The notes under the pieces were generated by a model. It was not told where the DNA came from. It worked only from the letters and a program-made list of their open reading frames with translations, and searched no databases. A stretch of 39,480 nucleotides of DNA from Deinococcales bacterium (GTDB lineage: Bacteria; Deinococcota; Deinococci; Deinococcales; JAAFIG01): the NCBI GenBank assembly GCA_013298185.1, contig JAAFJQ010000008.1, forward strand, positions 1 through 39,480. The letters run 5' to 3'. Position 1 is the stretch's first letter. Each line of letters starts with the position of its first letter. This document shows positions 1 to 8,521 of this stretch, piece by piece. The translations under genes were made by a program, and so were the position numbers.

Positions 1-1032
1 GGACAAGCAAAACTCCTTGCCTCGGCGCAAACGCATCTGTGCTTGGTGTTGCTGCAAACTGGTCAAGTACCAGAAGCTCAAACCCTGCTCGAGTCTGCCT
101 TGCCCGTGTTGAAAGATGCACCAGATTCAAACAGTTGCTATGTCTTATCGGCACAAGCCAAGTTGTTAGAAGCGCAGCAGCAATCCGCTATGTCAACTTG
201 GCAAGCCGCGGTTGATCGTGCCGAAGAACTGGGATTTTTGTTCGATGCCCATTGTTACCGCCTTGAACTGGCTCGAGTAGAAAAAAATCCTGATTTGGCT
301 CGAGCCAGCCAAACTTGGTTTCAAGAACAAGGTTTGCTGCATGGAGTCAAGTTAGCCGAGCGTTATTTTCCAAATCAGCAAACACGCACATCACTTGAAG
401 CACCAACCACACAATTACAAGTTTTGGGAGTGATGCAAATTGTGCTGCGCGGTGTGACCAGCCCTGTCAAAGGACAAAAACGCAAGGAACTGCTGGCAGT
501 GTTACTCGAGGCACGGATTTCAGGGCGAAGTGAAGTCAGAACCCTTGAATTACTGGACGCACTTTACCCAAACATCCCCGAGGAAGAAGCCCAAGCCTCA
601 TTGCGTCAAACAATTTTTAAGGCTCGAGCCGCGCACAGTGCAGGCATCATCGCCACCACTGCGGGCGGTTACGCTTTGGGCAGCACCTCGAGCGACGCAG
701 AGGAATTCTTAGCCACCAAGAACACAGTCTTGTGGCGCGGCACGTACTTGGATGGGCTAGGGGTGTTAGAAGAAATTCAAGACATGTTGATCGAAACATG
801 CCAAAACCAAAGCCGAAATCTCCTCGAGAACAACCCCAAAGAAGTGGCTCGGGTGATGCGAATACTACTTGCAATGAATCCGTATGATTTGACTTCACTG
901 CAACTGGCTTGTACCGCACTGCGCTTAGACAACCACCACCGCACCTTACAACGGCTCTACCTTGACACTCGAGCTAAACTGCTCGAAGTTGGCGAAGTGC
1001 TACCCGAGAAATGGCAAGACTTTTTGATTTAA
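1..1032 (+). CDS. BTAD/SARP-like transcriptional regulator, C-terminal part
   Basis: The frame is open from base 1, so the gene begins upstream of the window and only its last 343 codons are seen. The first ~120 residues look like helical TPR-type repeats (Ala/Leu/Glu rich). From about residue 137 (LQVLGVMQIVLRG) there is a winged-helix-like segment followed by a bacterial transcriptional activation domain-like helical region to the end. This order (TPR, then winged helix plus BTAD) recalls SARP-like regulators, which are common in Deinococcus. Seven or eight CTCGAG motifs lie inside. The next gene starts 39 bases downstream on the same strand and could be cotranscribed. No target can be read from the sequence. 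The family call is by pattern of the C-terminal half, so I am moderately sure. Confidence 0.6.
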   Translation, partial: GQAKLLASAQTHLCLVLLQTGQVPEAQTLLESALPVLKDAPDSNSCYVLSAQAKLLEAQQQSAMSTWQAAVDRAEELGFLFDAHCYRLELARVEKNPDLARASQTWFQEQGLLHGVKLAERYFPNQQTRTSLEAPTTQLQVLGVMQIVLRGVTSPVKGQKRKELLAVLLEARISGRSEVRTLELLDALYPNIPEEEAQASLRQTIFKARAAHSAGIIATTAGGYALGSTSSDAEEFLATKNTVLWRGTYLDGLGVLEEIQDMLIETCQNQSRNLLENNPKEVARVMRILLAMNPYDLTSLQLACTALRLDNHHRTLQRLYLDTRAKLLEVGEVLPEKWQDFLI

Positions 1033-1071
1033 GTCAAACGCCTTTTTGGAGTTCATTAAACTGCTCGAGTC

Positions 1072-1599
1072 ATGCAAAACGGTGTCCTCGAGTTGCAAAA
1101 AGAATACCAAGATTACGTCATGGCTTGGCGAGTACGTAAACTCTTAGGCGCGAAGCTCGAGCCAACCATGTTCTTGCCCTTGGCGCTCTACGCTAAAAAG
1201 CGCCTCGAGCGTCAGCGCCTGGCTCGAGAACTGGTGACGGTGAAACCATTTCGCTTAGAGAACCTATCACGGGTAGATGATTTCACCAACCAACTCTGCT
1301 TTGGTATGTGGCGCAATCCTCGAGAAATCAATGATTTTTTAAGTGCGGTTTGGCGACGTGGAGGACATGTTATTTTCGAGCATCCAACCGAATTTGCCGC
1401 ACAAATTCTAACTGAAACTGAACGCTCGAGATTACCCGAACGTGGTGCTGAAGTCGCGGCTTTTTACATGGCTTGTTTGCAAGTTGGTGCAGCCGCTTTT
1501 AACCCCGATGAAATGGGTGTTGCCGTGGAGCGGGTGGAGCGTTTGGCGGCGGAGTTGCCAATTTTTATTGATGGGCTGGTGATGGGCTATGAGCTTTGA
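1072..1599 (+). CDS. Hypothetical protein, 175 aa
   Basis: This is an open frame with native codon use and six CTCGAG motifs. It encodes a soluble, Arg/Glu/Leu-rich protein (MQNGVLELQKEY...) that I do not recognise; there is no signal peptide or membrane segment. A TAAACT box at 1057-1062 ends 9 bases before the ATG, so it may have its own near-leaderless promoter, or it may be read through from the regulator 39 bases upstream. Its last six codons and stop form a 19-base stretch (1582-1600) that recurs exactly at 15636-15654, one of several duplicated gene ends in this window. Downstream lies a structured repeat. Confidence 0.6.
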   Translation: MQNGVLELQKEYQDYVMAWRVRKLLGAKLEPTMFLPLALYAKKRLERQRLARELVTVKPFRLENLSRVDDFTNQLCFGMWRNPREINDFLSAVWRRGGHVIFEHPTEFAAQILTETERSRLPERGAEVAAFYMACLQVGAAAFNPDEMGVAVERVERLAAELPIFIDGLVMGYEL

Positions 1600-1622
1600 G
1601 CTATGAGGCTCGAGGTTCAATG

Positions 1623-1795
1623 TAGGAAATGCGTAAGCTCTTACGAACTTCCCCAGCCGCGCTTCGCTCGGCAGCCCCTTCATTGAAGGGGCTTTAAGAC
1701 ACGGCTTTTGACCTTGACCTTAAACCCCCTCTTTTTCGAGGGGGTCGCCGCTCTGCGGCGGGGGGAGTTCTAAGGCATTGCGTTCTTCCCATAAC
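1623..1795 (-). repeat. Structured ~170-bp repeat, copy A (inverted relative to 38455-38650)
   Basis: Read on the minus strand, this region shows in order an ACTCCCCC block, a CCCCCTC/GAGGGGG hairpin, AAGGTCAAGGTCAA, a CCCCTTCA/TGAAGGGG hairpin with an AATG-like centre, AGCGAAGCG and GGCTGGGGAAGTTCGTA. The same blocks in the same order occur on the plus strand at 38455-38650, with mismatches and one ~37-base insertion there. It therefore belongs to a dispersed repeat family. No open frame is shared between the copies. It separates an unknown gene from mfd; the mfd promoter lies just outside it. Confidence 0.75.
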
Positions 1796-1845
1796 CACCC
1801 AAAAAGCTCTTGCCTTCGTCCTTCGCCCTTCGTCTGTTATGCCTC

Positions 1846-1873
1846 TTGCAGAAAGCCCTCAGTGCGGTATACT
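1846..1873 (+). promoter_or_regulatory. Leaderless promoter of mfd
   Basis: TTGCAG (1846-1851), a 16-base spacer and TATACT (1868-1873) are followed after 7 bases by the in-frame GTG at 1881. This places the predicted transcription start on or next to the start codon. No Shine-Dalgarno sequence precedes any nearby start. Confidence 0.65.
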
Positions 1874-1880
1874 ACACCTC

Positions 1881-4800
1881 GTGACGCGACGTTCCGCTCA
1901 AGCGGCGGGGTCGTCGGGTGTTTTAGAACCAGTTCGCCAACCAACAGCCAAGCCTGCTGCTGGTGCTGCACGGTTGCTTGCCCGCGCCCAACTCGCTTTT
2001 TCTTCTTTAACGCCTCTCGAGACGGGTTTGTACAACTCGTTACCTCAGGTGGCGAGGCTCTTGTTGTTTGCTCGAGATGAGCAAGCCGTGCTGATTACCA
2101 CGCCTGAGCGCTTGCGGTTGTACAAGGATTTAGCTGTGATTGGGCGCAAATCCAACCTCAATCCAAGCATTGCCGATTGGGGTTCACTCGAGCATCATGT
2201 GGTGCTGGATATTGCCACGGCGCTCGAGGATTTTCCTTCTGCCCCGAATGCCTTTAGGCTCGAGTTGAAGACAGGCAAGAGTTACACCCGAAATGCGTTT
2301 TTGGAGAGCCTCGAGCAACTTGGTTATGAGCGCGAGGAGAACCTCGAGAAAACCGATTTTGAGAAGACCGATGGTTTTTTTAAGGTCTTGGGTGACACCC
2401 TCGAGATTACCGTCAATCGCATGGGCGCGGATAAAACCAAGCGTGAAATCCGAGCTGAGTTTTTTGGTGATGAACTCGAGACACTAAAACTCAATGGCGA
2501 GAAGGTCAAATCCTTCAGCCTCGAGCCACTGGGTGATTTTGTACCAGAAGTCGCGTGGGACAGCACCCGTTTGGAGCAGATTGTAGGGCGGGTCTATTTG
2601 GATTCGCCTGAGTTCTTTGAAGGCTACCTGACCACCAAGCAAAACCAGCGCCTCTGGACGCATTTGGCAACCCGAGACGTGATTAGCTTTGGCAACACCA
2701 AACTGAACTTAGAAACCAAACAAAGCCACCTCGAGCCGATGGCGTTTTATCGTGCCAGACTGAAAATGTTCGCCGAGGATGCGGCGCGTTGGCTCGAGGA
2801 AGGCTACCGCATTCAAGTGCTGCTGAAACACGAACGCACTGGTGCGTATTTGCAAAGCAATGTCCTCAATGCCGAAAGCGGCGTGTCCGTCGCGTGGGAA
2901 TGGCGAGCCGAGCCTCAAGTTGGTAAGGTCACATTGACGCTTGGCACGGCTGAATCGGGTTTTATTGACCGCCAAGCCAAATTGATTGTCCTGACTGAAG
3001 ATTTGCTCTACGGCTTCCAAGGCGGCGCGACCCTGCGAATGCGAAAATTGCGTGGCTCGCCTGTTTCGGACACAATGGCGCTCACCGTGAACGATTACCT
3101 GATTCACCCTGAACACGGCATCGGGCAATTCTTGGGTCTCGAGGCACGACAAGTCCTTGGGGTGATGCGCGATTACATTCATTTGCGTTATGCCAACGAT
3201 GCCCGAATTTACTTGCCTGTCGAGCAATTGCCGTTCTTGAAGCGTCACCCCGGTACAACCGACGACCCGCCACGCCTCAGCACCCTCGGCACGAATGATT
3301 GGGCGAAGGCTCGAGAAAAAGCCCGTAAGAACGCCGAAGAATTGGCACAGAAACTCCTTGTGCAGTACGCGGCGCGTCAAGCTATTTCTGGTATTGCATA
3401 CCCGAATGTACCGATGGATTGGGATGATGATTTCAACGCCAATTTCCCCTTTGAATTCACCAAAGACCAAGGACGAGCCGTTAAAGATGTCTACAAAGAC
3501 CTCGAGAAAGCCCAACCGATGGACAGGCTGGTTTCGGGCGATGTTGGCTTTGGTAAGACCGAAGTCGCGGTTCGCGCCGCGCATCGGGTTGTGGCTAACG
3601 GCAGACAAGTTGCGGTGCTTGTGCCAACCACCCTCCTTGCCGAGCAACACCTCGAGACCCTAAGACGACGCTTTGAAGGCACACCTGTGATTGTGGCGGG
3701 ACTAAGCCGCTTTACGCCCAACAAAGAAGTCGAAGGGGTGTTCAAGCACCTGCGCGAAGGCAAAATAGACATTGTGGTCGGCACGCACCGCTTGTTAGCC
3801 GAGCAACTGAGTTTTAAGAACCTCGGGTTGCTGATTATTGACGAAGAACACCGTTTTGGCGTGATGCAAAAAGAAAAACTCAAGGCACTCAAAGCCGGTG
3901 AACTCTCCCTCTCGAGCTTCAAGGATGTTGAACTCGAGAACATGCCGAGCAAACCCAAAGCCCGCAAACTCGGCAGCAAAACCGCCGTGGCTGCCGCCGA
4001 TATAGCTCACGATTTATCCAGCATCATGGGCAATGTGATTGGTGTAAAGCGTGAACGCAAAGTGGAACTGACCGAACACGCCATAGATGTGCTGACACTG
4101 TCTGCCACGCCGATTCCTCGCACGCTTTATATGAGCATGGTTGGCTTGCGCGACATGTCGCACATTGCCACGCCACCCGCAGGGCGCAAACCAATTCAAA
4201 CGGTCTTATCGCCTTATGACCCATTCACCGTGCGTGACTCAATACTGTATGAAATGGAACGCGGCGGCAAGTGCTTTTACATTCATGACCGCGTTGCCAG
4301 CATCAACCGACGTGCCAAGTACCTCCAAGACCTCGTACCAGAAGCCCGAATTGCCGTGGCGCACGGACAGATGCCCGATGGTGAAATCGAAGAAATCATG
4401 CAGGGCTTTGAAGAAGGGGCATTCGATGTGCTGGTCGCCACCACAATTGTTGAATCGGGCTTGGATATTCCCGAAGCCAACACGATTCTGATAGAACGCT
4501 CAGACCGCCTTGGCTTAGCGCAACTCTACCAACTGCGTGGACGGGTGGGGCGCAGACAAACCGAAGCCTTTGCCTATTTCTTCTACCCGCCGCGTTTGTC
4601 CGAAAACGCTGAGCGCCGATTGTGGGCAATTGCCGATTTGACCGACCTTGGCAGTGGGCATTTACTCGCCGAGAAAGACATGGAAATTCGTGGTGTGGGC
4701 AATATTCTTGGTGCAGAGCAACACGGGCATATTCAAAATGTTTCACTCGAGGTCTACACCGAACTGCTCGCCGAAGCGATTTCCAAACTCAAAGGCGAAG

Positions 4801-5249
4801 AGAAAACCGCACCACCACGCCTTGCCATAGACCTGAAAGTCAACGCTCGACTCGAGCCAAAATACATCCCCGAAGAACTCGAGCGCATCGAATACTACGG
4901 ACGATTATCCGAAAGCACATCCTTGGGCGAAATCAGCCGTGTTGAACGCGAAATGAAATCCAAACACGGCACGTTACCGCTCGAGGTGCAGAACTTCCTC
5001 GAGTTAGCCCGTCTGCGCGTGGTTGGCACAGCCAAAGGGGTGATGAGCATCGGTGAAACCATGACCCAGTTAATGGTGCAATTTGCGCCAAACCGAGGGA
5101 AGCTCGATTACGATGCCAAAGCCACCAAGAACCATCCGAATAAACTGCAAGTCACCAAGTACCCGCCGGGCTTTACCCTCGAGAAGAAGGGTTTGAAACC
5201 AGATGAGTATGCAAGGGCTATCCTCGAGGCGCTGTATGCCTTTGCGTAG
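1881..5249 (+). CDS. mfd: Transcription-repair coupling factor Mfd
   Basis: Mfd is a DNA translocase that removes RNA polymerase stalled at lesions and recruits UvrA. The N-terminal ~350 residues match the UvrB-like region. The RNA polymerase-interacting/CarD-like segment includes [17 protein letters not shown]. The translocase follows, with Walker [10 protein letters not shown] near residue 555, DEEHRFG near 654, [11 protein letters not shown] near 740 and RGRVGRR near 890, then the C-terminal TRCF domain. I chose GTG 1881 because a TATACT box ends 7 bases before it; the open frame reaches back to 1839. The product is 1122 aa. Residues ~675-734 are an extra lysine-rich stretch between motifs II and III that most Mfd proteins lack. 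CTCGAG is frequent overall but absent from 3944-4740. It converges on the next gene with 8 bases between stops. Confidence 0.93.
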   Translation: MTRRSAQAAGSSGVLEPVRQPTAKPAAGAARLLARAQLAFSSLTPLETGLYNSLPQVARLLLFARDEQAVLITTPERLRLYKDLAVIGRKSNLNPSIADWGSLEHHVVLDIATALEDFPSAPNAFRLELKTGKSYTRNAFLESLEQLGYEREENLEKTDFEKTDGFFKVLGDTLEITVNRMGADKTKREIRAEFFGDELETLKLNGEKVKSFSLEPLGDFVPEVAWDSTRLEQIVGRVYLDSPEFFEGYLTTKQNQRLWTHLATRDVISFGNTKLNLETKQSHLEPMAFYRARLKMFAEDAARWLEEGYRIQVLLKHERTGAYLQSNVLNAESGVSVAWEWRAEPQVGKVTLTLGTAESGFIDRQAKLIVLTEDLLYGFQGGATLRMRKLRGSPVSDTMALTVNDYLIHPEHGIGQFLGLEARQVLGVMRDYIHLRYANDARIYLPVEQLPFLKRHPGTTDDPPRLSTLGTNDWAKAREKARKNAEELAQKLLVQYAARQAISGIAYPNVPMDWDDDFNANFPFEFTKDQGRAVKDVYKDLEKAQPMDRLVSGDVGFGKTEVAVRAAHRVVANGRQVAVLVPTTLLAEQHLETLRRRFEGTPVIVAGLSRFTPNKEVEGVFKHLREGKIDIVVGTHRLLAEQLSFKNLGLLIIDEEHRFGVMQKEKLKALKAGELSLSSFKDVELENMPSKPKARKLGSKTAVAAADIAHDLSSIMGNVIGVKRERKVELTEHAIDVLTLSATPIPRTLYMSMVGLRDMSHIATPPAGRKPIQTVLSPYDPFTVRDSILYEMERGGKCFYIHDRVASINRRAKYLQDLVPEARIAVAHGQMPDGEIEEIMQGFEEGAFDVLVATTIVESGLDIPEANTILIERSDRLGLAQLYQLRGRVGRRQTEAFAYFFYPPRLSENAERRLWAIADLTDLGSGHLLAEKDMEIRGVGNILGAEQHGHIQNVSLEVYTELLAEAISKLKGEEKTAPPRLAIDLKVNARLEPKYIPEELERIEYYGRLSESTSLGEISRVEREMKSKHGTLPLEVQNFLELARLRVVGTAKGVMSIGETMTQLMVQFAPNRGKLDYDAKATKNHPNKLQVTKYPPGFTLEKKGLKPDEYARAILEALYAFA

Positions 5250-5257
5250 GCAAGTGT

Positions 5258-6982
5258 TTAGATTTGAACGTTTAGAATTTTCGCAATTGTTTCAAAAAGC
5301 TGGCGAAAATTCATAAATTCTTTTGTATCTAAGTGTTGAATCACATTTTCAGCAAAATGCACTTTTTTTGAATCAATAATTGAAAAGATTTTTGTGCCTG
5401 TGATTCTGTATTTTTGACCTTTCAGACCATTTTTATCAAGAATCTCGTCTGAAAAATAATGTTCAATCGTTAGATAGCAGTCTGTTTGCTCGTCATTAAC
5501 AAATTGATCTCGTAAAGGAATAACTGGGAGTACGAGCAAATGCGCGGGTGACGATTTGTGACTTTTTAAGCCAGTTACTTTTTTACTTGCAATAAAACCA
5601 TGTTTTTCAGATAAACCATTGAATTCTTTTACTCCGGCATCGTCATTGTCAAGCAGTCCGACAACTGGAAAATTGGGTATGAATTCTGAGATGCGTTCAA
5701 TTGCCATTCTTGTACCTGTAGCAGTACCACTATTTTCTCCAATACCAGACTCTCGAATCTCAAACGGCATAGGTTGATCTGTAAATAACTTTGACCACGC
5801 AGTTATCAATATTTTCACATCAGTTTTGCCTTCAGTGATTAATGTTGGTCGAGTTAGCGGACTAACCTGAAACGCCTTGGCAACTATTTCTCGAGGGGCA
5901 AGTTTTGCAAAAGTAGGATTTTCATCAATCACAACTTGTCCGTCTTGATTTTTAAGAATGATAACTTTTAGATTTTGCATTTGATTGTGAACGGTAAAAG
6001 GCGAATGTGTTGTGACTATAACTTGATTCTGATAATCAGGGAACTTAACTAAATCTGCATAGTATTCAAGTATTCTTTCTTGAAGTGCTGGATGCAATCC
6101 CATTTCAATTTCATCAATCAAAATTATTGACCCTTTTGCAGCATTTTGGTTTCGCAAAATAAAACCAGAACGAAGAATAATTTGTTTTTCACCATGAGAT
6201 AAATTCTCGAGTGGAATCTCATGGTCACCAAATTTAAACATTGACTTAAATGTACCATTATTATTGTGTGAGCCAACGAATATTTTATTTGGCAATATCT
6301 TTTGAAAGGCTAACCGAAATCGCTTTATGCGTTGAGATTTGATTGATTCAGGAGGGGCTATTCCGTCATTATTGTCAACCCAACGACCAAGGTCGGAAAA
6401 ATCTTGGTTTGATATATCTACGAATAGCTGGTTCATTTCTTGACCTATTGACGAGCCTTGTCTAGTTTCATTGACTTCTTTTTTATCAAGAATTTTACTT
6501 GTAATCCCTGCTACTAAACCTATGGAAAAATTAGAATCAACAGGCGAATAAAAAAATGACTGTAAAAGTTCAGGGGTATTAAACATAAGATCACTGTTAT
6601 AAGCATTGTTAAGATACTCTTTTGGAATAAAAACACTATAACCAAAACCTTCATGAGGTTTTAAGCTAAAAATAATTTTATCAGAAATCATATAATTATA
6701 AAATAAATCTGTATTAGTTTTATTTAATTTATTTTTAATTATTTCAGATTTTTGAAATTCATCGATTTCAAATTCTCCTAAAACAAATTCTGTATATGCG
6801 ATTGCAAAATTATTTTGAAGTTTGCTAAATCCAAAAATAATTTCTAAAAGCTGTGTTTTCCCTGTTCCATTTTCACCAGCAAGGACTATAAAATCATAGG
6901 GCTTACCACTAGGATCACAGAAATTTAACGATAGATTTCCGAATAAAGGATGATTTTGAAATTTAAGAGATTTAATCTTCAT
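5258..6982 (-). CDS. OLD-family ATPase with TOPRIM domain
   Basis: This 574-residue protein has an ABC-type ATPase head: Walker A GENGTGKTQLL near residue 36, signature LSHGEKQ near 263, Walker B IILIDEIEMGLHP near 286 and a TTHSP H-loop. A TOPRIM-like domain follows, with ITEGKTD near 382 and GLLDNDDAG near 440. That architecture is the OLD (overcoming lysogenization defect) nuclease family, whose members act in phage defence or DNA repair. No UvrD-like helicase lies beside it, so it is not a Gabija pair. It is AT-rich and has only two CTCGAG motifs in 1.7 kb, unlike its neighbours, so recent acquisition is likely. The ATG overlaps the stop of a short upstream frame by ATGA, which suggests translational coupling. 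Defence is an inference; the fold call is firm. Confidence 0.8.
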   Translation of the reverse strand: MKIKSLKFQNHPLFGNLSLNFCDPSGKPYDFIVLAGENGTGKTQLLEIIFGFSKLQNNFAIAYTEFVLGEFEIDEFQKSEIIKNKLNKTNTDLFYNYMISDKIIFSLKPHEGFGYSVFIPKEYLNNAYNSDLMFNTPELLQSFFYSPVDSNFSIGLVAGITSKILDKKEVNETRQGSSIGQEMNQLFVDISNQDFSDLGRWVDNNDGIAPPESIKSQRIKRFRLAFQKILPNKIFVGSHNNNGTFKSMFKFGDHEIPLENLSHGEKQIILRSGFILRNQNAAKGSIILIDEIEMGLHPALQERILEYYADLVKFPDYQNQVIVTTHSPFTVHNQMQNLKVIILKNQDGQVVIDENPTFAKLAPREIVAKAFQVSPLTRPTLITEGKTDVKILITAWSKLFTDQPMPFEIRESGIGENSGTATGTRMAIERISEFIPNFPVVGLLDNDDAGVKEFNGLSEKHGFIASKKVTGLKSHKSSPAHLLVLPVIPLRDQFVNDEQTDCYLTIEHYFSDEILDKNGLKGQKYRITGTKIFSIIDSKKVHFAENVIQHLDTKEFMNFRQLFETIAKILNVQI

Positions 6983-7113
6983 GGTCTGATAAAAGCGTAA
7001 ATGGCAATCTGTTTCTTGTCAAGCACAAAACAAAGCGCGTAGCCATCCTCAAAAAGTCCAGCATGGATTTTGGTATAACTTTCCTCACCTCGGGCGCAAC
7101 TCGAGATGAATTT
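6979..7113 (-). pseudogene. Short start-less frame coupled to the ATPase gene
   Basis: A 44-codon stretch follows an in-frame TAG at 7114-7116. It has no clear start codon and ends in a TGA that overlaps the ATPase ATG as ATGA. The C-terminal part (GYALCFVLDKKQIAIYAFI) has the alternating hydrophobic pattern of a beta-rich small domain, such as the end of a small toxin or addiction-module protein, but I cannot name it. The 5' part overlaps the antitoxin remnant at 7085-7195 in another frame. I read it as the 3' end of a gene whose front was lost by rearrangement. Confidence 0.4.
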
Positions 7114-7195
7114 CTAAATCCAACGCCGCCGCGTAGCGCGTCAAGGTTTTTAACTCGAGATTCGCATGGGCTTGCTCGAGGTTGCGACAGAGTTT
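7085..7195 (-). pseudogene. XRE-family antitoxin remnant (C-terminal ~36 codons)
   Basis: The minus strand reads KLCRNLEQAHANLELKT, then LTRYAAALDLEIHLELRPR and a stop. This is the typical helix-turn-helix end of HigA/XRE antitoxins (family pattern: N-L-E-Q..A-N..L-K-T-L.RYA.ALG). A TGA at 7196-7198 closes the frame upstream, so the N-terminal half is missing. The 3' 73 bases (7087-7159) recur at 8528-8601. It lies back to back with the intact HigB/HigA-like pair and may be what remains of an older addiction module. Confidence 0.55.
7087..7159. repeat. 73-bp direct repeat, copy 1
   Basis: This segment matches 8528-8601 with only about five differences, one of them a single-base length change. 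It covers the end of the antitoxin remnant up to and including its stop codon. The two copies bracket the toxin-antitoxin and retropepsin genes (about 1.4 kb). Confidence 0.8.
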
Positions 7196-7202
7196 TCAGT
7201 GC

Positions 7203-7231
7203 TTGACTGATATACGCCTTTGGCGTATAAT
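7203..7231 (+). promoter_or_regulatory. Promoter with palindromic operator for the toxin-antitoxin operon
   Basis: TTGACT (7203-7208), a 17-base spacer and a perfect TATAAT (7226-7231) form a near-consensus sigma-70 promoter. The spacer and the -10 box contain the perfect inverted repeat TATACGCC-TTT-GGCGTATA (7211-7229). This is the expected place for autorepression by the antitoxin or the toxin-antitoxin complex. The predicted start of transcription falls on the GTG at 7238. Confidence 0.75.
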
Positions 7232-7237
7232 TTGTAT

Positions 7238-7543
7238 GTGTTCACATTCATTGAATCAAGTGTTTTCGCAAAGCATCGTGAAAAATACTTGACTGATGAA
7301 CAGTATCGCTTGCTGCAACAATTTATGTTGCAACAGCCAGAAGCGGGTAGCCTTATCAAAGCAACAGGCGGTGTTCGTAAGCTGCGTTGGCGATTGCCAA
7401 ACTCGGGAAAAAGTGGTGGTATTCGGATTATCTACTATGTTCAGTACGAACCCAATGAATTTTGGTTACTCACGTTATACGCAAAGTCAAAACAAGAAAA
7501 CATTCCAGCCCATATTGCAAAGCAACTCAGAGAGGTGTTCTAA
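7238..7543 (+). CDS. HigB/RelE-like toxin
   Basis: This is a RelE-superfamily toxin of the HigB-2 type, an mRNA interferase acting at the ribosome. Landmarks are the LLTD-like LTDEQYRLLQQF, a PEAG motif, GGVRKLRW, then GGIRIIYYV and LLTLYAKSKQENI, matching the family's KLRW...G.RVIYY...LLY.Y.K.EQ pattern. I start it at GTG 7238, six bases after TATAAT, giving about 101 residues. A TTG at 7220 is in frame but lies inside the promoter palindrome. The antitoxin ATG follows the TAA directly. The toxin-first order is the HigBA order. Function is inferred from the family. Confidence 0.8.
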   Translation: MFTFIESSVFAKHREKYLTDEQYRLLQQFMLQQPEAGSLIKATGGVRKLRWRLPNSGKSGGIRIIYYVQYEPNEFWLLTLYAKSKQENIPAHIAKQLREVF

Positions 7544-7816
7544 ATGGAAAGAGACATCTGGCAAGAAGTTTTAGACAGTGCCAAAGAAATCAAAGCTGGC
7601 GGAGGAAAACGGCGCACTATACTCGCGGATAATTTTGTGGTGCAAACCCGAATTCAAACAAAGCTCAGCCAATCTGAATTTGCGGCTTTGTTGGGTGTTT
7701 CAAAGCGCACCCTCGAGCAGTGGGAGCAAGGACGGCGTGAACCGAGTGGAGCAGCAAAAACGCTGCTGCTTGTGGCTCAGAATCATCCAAATGTGTTACG
7801 CGAATTGGTTGGCTAG
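7544..7816 (+). CDS. HigA-like XRE antitoxin
   Basis: This 90-residue protein has an XRE helix-turn-helix at about residues 38-85 (LSQSEFAALLGVSKRTLEQW, then EQGRREPSGAAKTLL). It is the normal partner of HigB-type toxins: the N-terminus neutralises the toxin and the helix-turn-helix binds the operator. Its ATG abuts the toxin stop, so translation is probably coupled. The palindrome over the operon promoter is the likely binding site. One CTCGAG (7711-7716) sits in the helix-turn-helix coding region, so the pair is at least partly adapted to this genome. Confidence 0.82.
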   Translation: MERDIWQEVLDSAKEIKAGGGKRRTILADNFVVQTRIQTKLSQSEFAALLGVSKRTLEQWEQGRREPSGAAKTLLLVAQNHPNVLRELVG

Positions 7817-7882
7817 AATCTGCTCGAGTGTGCTATATGCACTGGCTTAGAATTTTTTTTAGCAATGCCCTATACTACCCTC

Positions 7883-8143
7883 ATGACTTGGCAAGACATC
7901 AGACAGCATTATCCCAACGAATGGGTTTTGATTGAAGCCATCAAAGCCCACAGCCAAAACGGACAGCGAATCCTCGAGTCCATGCTGGTGATTGATACGT
8001 TCGCCGATGGCACTGCGGCTTGGAAAGCCTATTCCGAAGCTCATAAAAACAATCCGCAACGCGAATTTTTTCCTGTTCACACCAGTAAAGAATCCCTCGA
8101 GATCAAAGAGCATATCTGGCTTGGAGTCCGAGGCGCTGCGTGA
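7883..8143 (+). CDS. Small conserved protein next to the retropepsin-like gene
   Basis: The product is an 86-residue soluble protein starting MTWQDIRQHYPNEWVLIEAI. I chose ATG 7883 because TATACT (7871-7876) ends six bases before it, a leaderless arrangement; an ATG at 7865 lies upstream of the -10 box. Proteins of this look (NEWVLIEA...VIDTF.D...A...Y......PQREFFPVHTS...L) are, as I remember them, found beside retropepsin-like aspartyl protease genes, and that is the case here: the next gene starts inside this one. Function unknown. Confidence 0.7.
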   Translation: MTWQDIRQHYPNEWVLIEAIKAHSQNGQRILESMLVIDTFADGTAAWKAYSEAHKNNPQREFFPVHTSKESLEIKEHIWLGVRGAA

Positions 8144-8516
8144 AATTGTTTTTGGATCGCGGTTTGCTTTTGGCATTGGGCATCAGCAACAAGAACTCGA
8201 GTTACCACGGGTTTTAATAGACACAGGTTCAGCGACCACTTTGTTCTCCATGAGAAAACTGCTCGAGATTGGCTTGACCTATGAACTCGAGGATATGATT
8301 TCTTTGGTGCGGGGTGTTGGCGGCTCGAAGACTGTTTTTGAAAAGACACTGCAAGAAATCCAAGTGGGTAGTCTTGTGGTTTCAAATTTCAAAGTACAAG
8401 TTGGGGACATGGATTACGGCATTGATTTGCACGGCATTCTTGGCTTGGATTTTTTATTACAAACCAAAGCAAACATTGATTTGGATTCTTTAGCACTCAC
8501 TTTCGCCAAGGTTTAG
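8121..8516 (+). CDS. Retropepsin-like aspartyl protease family protein
   Basis: The product is about 131 residues with the single-domain aspartyl protease pattern. VLIDTGSATTLFS carries the D-T-G catalytic triad residue near residue 34, and GILGLDFLLQ near residue 108 matches the conserved hydrophobic G-x-D-F-L block of the family. Such proteins would act as dimers. The start is uncertain: TTG 8121 gives the best fit to the family length and has AAAGAG about 10 bases upstream; the frame is open further back. It overlaps the preceding small gene by 23 bases, so the two are likely coexpressed. Confidence 0.65.
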   Translation: MESEALREIVFGSRFAFGIGHQQQELELPRVLIDTGSATTLFSMRKLLEIGLTYELEDMISLVRGVGGSKTVFEKTLQEIQVGSLVVSNFKVQVGDMDYGIDLHGILGLDFLLQTKANIDLDSLALTFAKV

Positions 8517-8521
8517 CTGGC

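Noticed and set aside
2709-3650. 313-codon open frame on the minus strand inside mfd
   Set aside because: It is a shadow of mfd: the plus strand encodes the conserved Mfd core here, and the minus frame shows no family signature or promoter.
4622-4945. Small plus-strand frames inside the 3' part of mfd
   Set aside because: They are alternative-frame shadows with strongly basic, low-complexity translation and no start signals.
5258-6982. Gabija or PARIS-type two-gene defence system
   Set aside because: No UvrD-like helicase (GajB) or AriB-like gene lies on either side; only the ATPase/TOPRIM protein is present.
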